Source of the DNA: DATMFV01 sp035555975
GTDB lineage: Bacteria; Verrucomicrobiota; Verrucomicrobiia; Chthoniobacterales; Chthoniobacteraceae
Length of the DNA: 64,000 nt
NCBI GenBank assembly: GCA_035555975.1
Contig: DATMFV010000088.1
Location: 62,001-126,000, forward strand
Direction of reading: 5' to 3'
The position numbers and the translations under genes are program-made. The notes beneath the pieces are model-generated. The model made no database searches. It was not told the DNA's origin and saw only the letters and a list, made by a program, of their open reading frames with translations. Numbering within the stretch: the stretch's first letter is position 1; the number at the start of each line of letters is the position of its first letter. Positions 10,893 to 17,252 of this stretch are shown here, in pieces.

Positions 10893-12777
10893 GGGTCAAA
10901 GCGCGTTGGGATGGCGGCCACCATGGCGCGCCAAGATCGGGAGCGGGATCGCCGACATACCCCGGCATCAGCCCGCCGAGCGACGGGTAGCGTTCCCCGT
11001 CCAGCTCGTACGGCTGCGAAAGATCGAGCCCGGCGCGGCGGCCCCGGTCGGGCGTCGGCAGCGTCACCCGGTCGCCATCGATCTTCCAGCCGCTCGCCTG
11101 CGTGTCGTCGATGTTATGCGCTCCGTACCAGACCGGCACCCCGTGTACGCCGATGCGACCGCCGATGATCTGGTTATAGTCAAAATGCCCGAACATGTCG
11201 CGATTCTCAAAGTACGGCATCTTGGCGTGAATCACCGTCCCGCATCCGATAAAGCGGTTGTTGACAAACTGGAACCGGCTCAATGGCTTGATCGTCCCGG
11301 GGGGAGGCAGGGGAGGAAAGCCAATCACCTTGTTTCCTCCCACAAAGGTGTTTTGCGCGATGACCACCCGATGCACCGGAGAATCCCTGGCAAACGGGGT
11401 GGAATGGCAAAAGATATGGGCAGAGACTCCCGGCCGCTGAATGCTGACATTGCGCAGAAGCGCGATCCGGCGTTGCTGCCCCGGCGTGCTGAGGGTATGC
11501 AGGCGGATGTTGATGTTGCAATCCTCAAACAGATTGCCGTCGTAAACGGCGAGGTCGCCACCATCGCGCACCACCGTTCCGACACTGGAAAAATGCCGTA
11601 CCGTATTGTTGGCAATCCTGACCCTGTCCCCGCCGTAAAGGCCGATGCCGATCAGCCCCCCTTCGAGGCTGTTTTTCTCGATCAGCGTATCCACGCTCCC
11701 CTTTTCGGCGATGATCGAAACATCATCGGAAATCGAAACCGCGCTCGCCCAATATTTGAAGTAGATATAGACAAAACATTTTTGGGCCGCCTTCATCCTT
11801 TGCGCAGGCGAGTCGGTCGGGCTTGTTCCCCACGCTCCGGTCAACTGTCCGATAAAGCCGTTTTCCACGCGGTTGCCCGCGATCACCGTCTGCCGCGCTC
11901 CCGCCCCGACCTTGATCCGCCGCCGCCCGTGCGTCACATAACACTGCTCCACCCGGTTGAAAGCCGTCCCTTCGCCAAGGATCTCCACGCCATATTCCCC
12001 GCCGCCGATCGCCAGATCGCGCAAGACCACATGCCGGGCTCCCCTGAGCGTGACAACCGCCCCTTCCAGAGCCGCCGCCGTCTCCATCTTCCGCGGATCG
12101 CCGCCCCCGGCCAGCCTCAGATAGACCTCCTTCAGATCGCGGCTCGGTGAATAGACTCCGCCCACGGTTTCCCAGAACGGGATCGCCTCGGCATGGTAGC
12201 GCTGGACTTCGCGCCGATCTTCACGGGAAGCCAGAATTTCCTCCGCCCGGTACGCCACATGGTGGCCCTTGGGATGGTCGTCGGACCGGCCAAGGTGCCT
12301 GATATCCCAGTGCAGACGCGGCACGTTTTCTCCGTTGACCAGCATCAGGTGCGGATCGCCCATCGGGTAGGCATAGACCCCGGGGCCGATCTCCGGGCGC
12401 GGCTGCCACCGTTTCGGGTCGAGCCGGGTGGAGCCGTCCACCCTCGCCAGCCATTGCCCGTCCGGCGTGCGTGCGCCTTCGATCACCAGCGGCGCTCCTT
12501 CCCTTGCCTGAAAGGTCACCTCAACCCGCTCCCGGTAAACCCCCGGCGTCAAACGGATCACGCTGCCCGGCGTCGCCAGCCGCAATGCCGCCGCGACAGT
12601 AGCCAACGGGTGCGCCGCATCGCCCGAAGCGGCGTCATCCCCGTCCGGCGCAACATATAGCAATACCCCGCCCGGCTTCGGTTCGCCGGTATAGAGCACC
12701 GTCGGCACCCGCACAATGGGAGCGCATCCGCCCGCCATCATCATTAAGCATATTAGCAAAATTCGTCGCATTTTCAT
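10882..12777 (-). CDS. Right-handed parallel beta-helix lipoprotein (glycan-lyase-like), cassette A
   Basis: The 631-residue protein begins with MKMRRILLICLMMMAGGC, a lipoprotein signal peptide with lipobox AGGC. The first motif YVAPDGDDAASGDAAHPLAT plus a following TPGVYRERVEV is the usual entry to secreted right-handed beta-helix proteins. The body carries many Asn-rich coils typical of pectate-lyase-like helices (IEKNSLEGGLIGIGL, RIANNTVRHFSSVG, VIAQNTFVGGNK). Such proteins bind or cleave polysaccharide; no catalytic residues can be assigned. The ATG at 12777 shares one base with the TAA of the upstream pseudopilin gene, so the two are co-translated. Outer-membrane anchoring is inferred from the lipobox. 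Confidence 0.85.
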   Translation of the reverse strand: MKMRRILLICLMMMAGGCAPIVRVPTVLYTGEPKPGGVLLYVAPDGDDAASGDAAHPLATVAAALRLATPGSVIRLTPGVYRERVEVTFQAREGAPLVIEGARTPDGQWLARVDGSTRLDPKRWQPRPEIGPGVYAYPMGDPHLMLVNGENVPRLHWDIRHLGRSDDHPKGHHVAYRAEEILASREDRREVQRYHAEAIPFWETVGGVYSPSRDLKEVYLRLAGGGDPRKMETAAALEGAVVTLRGARHVVLRDLAIGGGEYGVEILGEGTAFNRVEQCYVTHGRRRIKVGAGARQTVIAGNRVENGFIGQLTGAWGTSPTDSPAQRMKAAQKCFVYIYFKYWASAVSISDDVSIIAEKGSVDTLIEKNSLEGGLIGIGLYGGDRVRIANNTVRHFSSVGTVVRDGGDLAVYDGNLFEDCNINIRLHTLSTPGQQRRIALLRNVSIQRPGVSAHIFCHSTPFARDSPVHRVVIAQNTFVGGNKVIGFPPLPPPGTIKPLSRFQFVNNRFIGCGTVIHAKMPYFENRDMFGHFDYNQIIGGRIGVHGVPVWYGAHNIDDTQASGWKIDGDRVTLPTPDRGRRAGLDLSQPYELDGERYPSLGGLMPGYVGDPAPDLGAPWWPPSQRALTHAY

Positions 12778-13496
12778 TATTCTTTCTTGGGGCGGACCCA
12801 ACGGTCGTGAACGGCGTTGGCGCTCATCCCCTTGGGAGCGGGGTCCACCATGGCAGCGTGCCCATCCATAAAAAGAGCCGGGAAGTGCCCTTTCTCCTCC
12901 GGATTCTTGTCGGAACGGAAAGGCGAATTGCTCGGCGCCGCCGTAAAGCGCTCCCCAATGCTCTTCAGAAAGAACGATGGAAGCGCATAGATTTTGGAGC
13001 TCGGGCGACGGATCTGGTAGTAGTAGCGGATGTTGGGATCGTCATCGTCCGGGCCAAGTTTCGTCTGGGGGTTGCTCCCGATATAGCCGTTGGTGCAAAA
13101 CCCGTTCAACGGATCTGGAACCACCCGTTCGTCATATGCGCTGGTGAAAAGCGCGCGGATGGCCCGCTGATCCGCCCCCGGCGAAAAGATCGAGTTCTTG
13201 GGCGAACTCTGGTCATTGCTCCAGTCGCGGGCATGCGGGATATAGCCGAGATAAATCGACAGCGTCTTGAATGGCGCGGGAGTGACGATCACCGGCAGCT
13301 CCTGCTGATGATCGCTGATATAGCCATGCAGGATCGTCCCGATCTGCCGGAGTGATACCAGGTCAAGCGCCTGCCGGTTCCCCTTTCGCGCACGTGAGAC
13401 GGCCGCCATCAGAAACACCGCCAGCGCGGCTACCAGCACGATGGCGACCAATAGCTCAACCAGGGTGAATCCAAAGCGTCGATGGTGCTGCTTCAT
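12777..13496 (-). CDS. Prepilin-type N-terminal cleavage/methylation protein (pseudopilin), cassette A
   Basis: A short basic leader (MKQHHRRFG) precedes FTLVELLVAIVLVAALAVFL, the class III prepilin signal and hydrophobic helix cut after Gly and methylated at Phe by a prepilin peptidase. The 239-residue protein has a soluble domain with Pro/Tyr-rich loops and ends in FMDGHAAMVDP, like the H-x9-DG tail of Planctomycetes/Verrucomicrobia pseudopilins. Such proteins assemble into type II secretion or type IV-like pseudopili. No assembly ATPase or secretin is nearby, so it would have to work with machinery encoded elsewhere. It sits 36 bases after the PEP-CTERM gene and overlaps the beta-helix gene. 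Confidence 0.9.
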   Translation of the reverse strand: MKQHHRRFGFTLVELLVAIVLVAALAVFLMAAVSRARKGNRQALDLVSLRQIGTILHGYISDHQQELPVIVTPAPFKTLSIYLGYIPHARDWSNDQSSPKNSIFSPGADQRAIRALFTSAYDERVVPDPLNGFCTNGYIGSNPQTKLGPDDDDPNIRYYYQIRRPSSKIYALPSFFLKSIGERFTAAPSNSPFRSDKNPEEKGHFPALFMDGHAAMVDPAPKGMSANAVHDRWVRPKKE

Positions 13497-13532
13497 GAGG
13501 GGAAACCGTGAATTTTATGGGATGAGAATCAG

Positions 13533-15029
13533 CTACTTCCTGCCCTGACGCCACCACGAAAGCGCCGCCGCCCCTGCACCGAGCAGAAGAAATGCCGTGG
13601 TCGACGGCTCGGGGATGGCCTGCACCTCCACAAAGATGCTTGTGGCATCATAACCGAGCGTTCCGTGGTAGCCGGTCAATCCCTCGCCGAGCGAGAGGGA
13701 GCCAACCAGCGTGGCCAGTTCCCCGGCATCAATGGCATTGAAACTAAAAAGCGTATATTTGCCTTCGCTGGCATTGAGCAGATCCACCGTGACCGTGCCG
13801 GAAATCTGGAACCCGTTGGCATGGTAGCCTGTAAAGGCCACCCGATCGCTGGCATTGTCCGCCCCGAGGCGGAACCTGAATGCGGCCCCGGATTCCAGCG
13901 AGAGAATGGCTTCACTTGGCTGAAGCGCGCCGTTGAGGGTCAGGGTAGCTACCCCCGTGCCCAGATGCGCACCCGGCGCGATCACGCCGCCCGACTGGAC
14001 CACCACGGCCTCGCCATCCAGCCGGATGCGGCCATTTCCGGCCAGCGTACCGCCGCTGCGGACTTCCACCTCGCCCGTGCCAAGGCCGCTGGTGCCGGAG
14101 TTGGTGTTGGTGGAGACGGCAAGGACGCCCCCTTCGATGATCGTGCCGCCGTTGTAGGTATTCCCGGTGGCGCGGGAGAAAATCTGAATGCCTTCGCCCT
14201 TTTTAACAACGGCGAGGGAATTCTGTTCCACCTGCCCGAGTTCGATGAGACCGCCATAACTGGCCGTCGTCGATTCTCCCAGGGGAAAGTTGGTGGCGTT
14301 GATCTCCAGGGTTCCTGTTTTTGGGTTTTCCGTCGGGTTGGGGTTATGGGTGCTGTTGGTGACCTGGACTTTGCCGCTCGTACCGGTAAGCGAACGGACT
14401 TCCACTACGCCGCCGTTGCTCTCCCGGCCGGTGACGATCAAGGTGCCATCCAGTGAAAGCGCGCCGAGTTTCAGGCGCTTCTCTCCGGAGGCAACCCCTC
14501 CGTCGAAAGCGAACGAACCGCCGGAAATGGTACTCGAACCGGTCACCTCAAAGCCGCCATAGCCGCCAAAGGTCGGATTGACGCGCCCCACTTCGATATT
14601 TGTACTGGCAATGAGGGTGCCGATCTCGACGAAAAGAGTCCCCTCGCCGTTTTCGATGGTCAGGTCGCCTGCGCCGCTTTTGGTGAGCGTACCGATCTTC
14701 AGCGACGCGACCTGCCCCTCGGCTGCACGAATGCGGCGGACCTGTCCATTGGTGACGCCGGTGGCCGTCAGCGCGCCGATCTCGATTTCGTCCTGATCAA
14801 GGAGAAGCACGTTCCTCTTGGATGCATCACTGGAATAGACCACTTCGTCGCCGGAAGAATTGGGGAAGCCGGAGGTCGCCCCCGCCCAGGTCTCGGCTTC
14901 AGTCCAGTTTTTATTGGTCGGCCCTTGGGTCACATCGACGGTCCAGACATCGGCCCGGGAACTTGCGGGATGCGCCAGCAGGGCCAGGGAACCACAGGCG
15001 GCGAGAATACGGGGGAAAATCGTCTTCAT
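13533..15029 (-). CDS. PEP-CTERM protein with autotransporter-type beta-strand repeat, cassette A
   Basis: The 498-residue exported protein has a signal peptide (MKTIFPRILAACGSLALLAH, cleavage near SRA-DV). A Gly/Thr/Ser-rich beta region follows, with the autotransporter-associated strand GNTYNGGTIIEGGVLAV near residue 320 and SGGTLAGNGRI after it. The end is a PEP-CTERM sorting signal: PEP at about 473-475, a hydrophobic segment and a basic tail WWRQGRK. PEP-CTERM proteins are processed by an exosortase and handed to the cell surface or the exopolysaccharide matrix. ATG 15029 was chosen because it begins the signal peptide; the longer ORF only adds unrelated residues. It heads the PEP-CTERM/pseudopilin/beta-helix gene group. 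Confidence 0.9.
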   Translation of the reverse strand: MKTIFPRILAACGSLALLAHPASSRADVWTVDVTQGPTNKNWTEAETWAGATSGFPNSSGDEVVYSSDASKRNVLLLDQDEIEIGALTATGVTNGQVRRIRAAEGQVASLKIGTLTKSGAGDLTIENGEGTLFVEIGTLIASTNIEVGRVNPTFGGYGGFEVTGSSTISGGSFAFDGGVASGEKRLKLGALSLDGTLIVTGRESNGGVVEVRSLTGTSGKVQVTNSTHNPNPTENPKTGTLEINATNFPLGESTTASYGGLIELGQVEQNSLAVVKKGEGIQIFSRATGNTYNGGTIIEGGVLAVSTNTNSGTSGLGTGEVEVRSGGTLAGNGRIRLDGEAVVVQSGGVIAPGAHLGTGVATLTLNGALQPSEAILSLESGAAFRFRLGADNASDRVAFTGYHANGFQISGTVTVDLLNASEGKYTLFSFNAIDAGELATLVGSLSLGEGLTGYHGTLGYDATSIFVEVQAIPEPSTTAFLLLGAGAAALSWWRQGRK

Positions 15030-15151
15030 GGGATGAATTTTCAAGCGGAGGGTGAACAGGAAAGAAGAGATTCTTGGTGAGGCTGCCTTGGACAACCCTT
15101 TCTCTGTAACGGCAACAATCATGAGAAAGATTCACTACACCGTCAAGAGTT

Positions 15152-15187
15152 AAGTTGTATTTTTATCGCAGAAGGATTAAAGTTGTA
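15152..15187. promoter_or_regulatory. Direct repeat AAGTTGTA x2 upstream of cassette A
   Basis: Two copies of AAGTTGTA lie at 15152-15159 and 15180-15187, 28 bases apart and embedded in AT-rich sequence, between the PEP-CTERM gene and its regulator gene. The reverse complement TACAACTT recurs at 16447-16454 upstream of the regulator, next to ATACAAAAACCGTACAAC, which resembles the TTGTAC half-sites of AraR, a GntR/LacI hybrid like this regulator. Operator function is inferred. The rest of 15030-15263 holds no gene. Confidence 0.45.
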
Positions 15188-15263
15188 TTAAAACCAGCCG
15201 TTATTTCCCTCCACTTTCTCCGGTTTCCGCTCCATTTTACCCCAAGGGCCAGCGCCCGGGAGT

Positions 15264-16385
15264 TCAGATCCCGAGCACGCGGTTTTCCACCGGGAGCGTG
15301 GTCCGCCCTCCGGTGAAACCGACCGGTACTTTCACCCCGGGCAGCGAAGCCCCCTTGAGTTCCATCCGCCGGTGCAGGTATTCCAGGGCCGCGCTGGAGA
15401 CTTCGTCAATCGGCATGGCCAGGCTGGTAAAAGCCTGGGTACCGGAGAGGTCGGGCGCGACATCAATCGCCGAAATGACACTCACTTCTTCAGGGACCGC
15501 GACCTTGAGCTTCTCCAATGCTTCGAGCAACGGCTCGAAAAGCGCATGGCGATGGCAGAAAATGGCGTCCGGCAGCCGCCCGCGCCGTTCGTGAAGCCAG
15601 TCGTAAAGCATCTTCCTTCGCATCGCGATCTCCCGGAACCGGCCATGCTCCACCGCAACGCGCCCGGTCGTCTCCAGCAGCGCGTTCTGGAGCCCGGCGG
15701 CAAAGGCCCAGGCCGTGGAGCTCTCCATCACCCCGCCCGCCGTCAGAAAGGCAATCCGCTCCCGTCCCGCGGCAGCGAAGGCCTCCCCGATCCGGTAGCC
15801 GCCCATGAAGTAATCGGGCGTCACAAAGTTGGCGCAAGTCTCCGGGTTGGGCGGATGAATGGAGACATAGGGGACCTGAAGCTCCTCGCAGGCCACGATC
15901 AACGGCTGGCAAGGCACGAACGGGAAGATGATCATCCCGTCGAGTTCCCCTGCTTCGAACAACGCCCGCACCTGTTCCTCCTCGGGGTGATCCGCGTCGA
16001 GCGCCGAAAACTCCAGCCGCAGGTTGCGCTCCATGGCGATCTGGAGCAGCGCGCCGTAGAGAAAACCGAGCAACATGCTCTCCTTGCCCTTGGTGGCGGC
16101 GATGTGGTTGAAAAAAACCTTCCTTCGGGCGGAAGCGGGCCGCACCGCACCCCCTGCGGGAACGAGGTAGGTGCCGTCCCCCGCCTTGGTCGTGATCCGC
16201 CCCTTTGCCTTCAGGTCGCGGTAAACCCCCTGCACCGTGGCGAGGCTGACCTTGAGGTGAGCCGCCAGGTCCCGCATCGTCGGCAACCGCTCCGGCGCAC
16301 CGGAGCCGACCGGCTGGCGCAGAACATAATCGCGGACACGATCGCTCGGCCGCTGGCGAACGGAAGGAGTGGTGGTTTGCATCAT
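15264..16385 (-). CDS. GntR-type HTH / LacI-type sensor hybrid regulator, cassette A
   Basis: The 373-residue protein has an N-terminal winged helix of the GntR class (LPTMRDLAAHLKVSLATVQ, then GRITTKAGDGTYLVP) and a periplasmic-binding-protein-like sensor of the LacI type from about residue 80 (DGMIIFPFVPCQP, FAAAGRERIAFLTAGG, VSVISAIDVAPDLSG). This architecture is that of AraR-like sugar regulators. ATG 16385 was chosen because it starts just ahead of the DNA-binding domain. It lies upstream of and co-directional with cassette A, and AAGTTGTA-type repeats sit both before it and between it and the PEP-CTERM gene, which suggests autoregulation and control of the cassette. Confidence 0.9.
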   Translation of the reverse strand: MMQTTTPSVRQRPSDRVRDYVLRQPVGSGAPERLPTMRDLAAHLKVSLATVQGVYRDLKAKGRITTKAGDGTYLVPAGGAVRPASARRKVFFNHIAATKGKESMLLGFLYGALLQIAMERNLRLEFSALDADHPEEEQVRALFEAGELDGMIIFPFVPCQPLIVACEELQVPYVSIHPPNPETCANFVTPDYFMGGYRIGEAFAAAGRERIAFLTAGGVMESSTAWAFAAGLQNALLETTGRVAVEHGRFREIAMRRKMLYDWLHERRGRLPDAIFCHRHALFEPLLEALEKLKVAVPEEVSVISAIDVAPDLSGTQAFTSLAMPIDEVSSAALEYLHRRMELKGASLPGVKVPVGFTGGRTTLPVENRVLGI

Positions 16386-16508
16386 GACACCCCAAGCATG
16401 ACACGTCCCCTCTCTTCCGGCAAGAGATAGCAGCATACAAAAACCGTACAACTTCCGCACTCAAAAACCAGGAAAGCGAGACGGTTCCGTGAATCCTCAA
16501 ATCCGCTC

Positions 16509-17252
16509 TCAGGACGAAAGAATCCGCCGCAACGCCGCCAGTTCATCGGCAACCTCCGAGGCGTTTTCGACCGTCTGCGCCACCTCGTGCCTCAGGAGCC
16601 GCCGATAACGGTGCCGCAGCCGGTGAACCGCCACCCGTACCGCCTCTTCGCTCATCCCGAGCCGCCCCGCGAGCGTGGCATACGGGACGTCGCTCCGGTC
16701 GCCGGTCAACGCAAAGCGAAGTTCATCAAAAAGCGCCGTCTTCCCCGCCGCTTCATACTCGCCTGCGAGGCGCTGCAACACGCTTTCCAGCAGGGCGAGC
16801 GCCCATTGCCGTTCAAAGAGCCGTTCCGGCGTCAGCGGGTCGGTGGTTTCCCTGCCGTAACGGTGTTCGGCCAACCCGGCATCGAGCGAAACGTTCTTCT
16901 CCGCCGCCCGCTTCCGGGCCGAGGCCCGGTCCCGTTCGTCGGCCAGGTAATGCTTCATCGAAGCCAGCAGAAACGCACGAAACCTGCCCCGTTCGCGCCG
17001 GACGCCCCCCAACGACTCGAGCCGCAACAACCGCGCGAAGAACCCTTGAGTCAGGTCTTCCGCATCGTGCGCCCCGTAACCCCGCCGCCGCACATAGGCA
17101 TAAAGCGGAAACCAGTACGCCTGGCAAAGCTCCGCCAGCGCCGTTTGCGCCAGTGTGGAATCGCCCTGCGCCTTGAGCACCATGGTCCAGCGCGTGGTCG
17201 CAAAGAGATCGCCGGGTGCGGCGGGGCCGCGCTCTTCCGGGCCGATGCTCAA
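16509..17252 (-). CDS. ECF-type RNA polymerase sigma factor
   Basis: The 247-residue protein starts with DLFATTRWTMVLKAQ and carries a region-2-like segment (FPLYAYVRRRGYGAHDAEDLTQGFFARLL) and a region-4 helix-turn-helix (YATLAGRLGMSEEAVRVAVHRLRHRYR). Its length and the long linker fit the planctomycete/verrucomicrobial ECF sigma factors that sit beside Ser/Thr kinases. The start is a TTG at 17252 that overlaps the kinase stop (TTGA), so it is likely translated by coupling. No anti-sigma factor is visible; kinase-controlled activity is a reasonable inference. Confidence 0.88.
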   Translation of the reverse strand: MSIGPEERGPAAPGDLFATTRWTMVLKAQGDSTLAQTALAELCQAYWFPLYAYVRRRGYGAHDAEDLTQGFFARLLRLESLGGVRRERGRFRAFLLASMKHYLADERDRASARKRAAEKNVSLDAGLAEHRYGRETTDPLTPERLFERQWALALLESVLQRLAGEYEAAGKTALFDELRFALTGDRSDVPYATLAGRLGMSEEAVRVAVHRLRHRYRRLLRHEVAQTVENASEVADELAALRRILSS

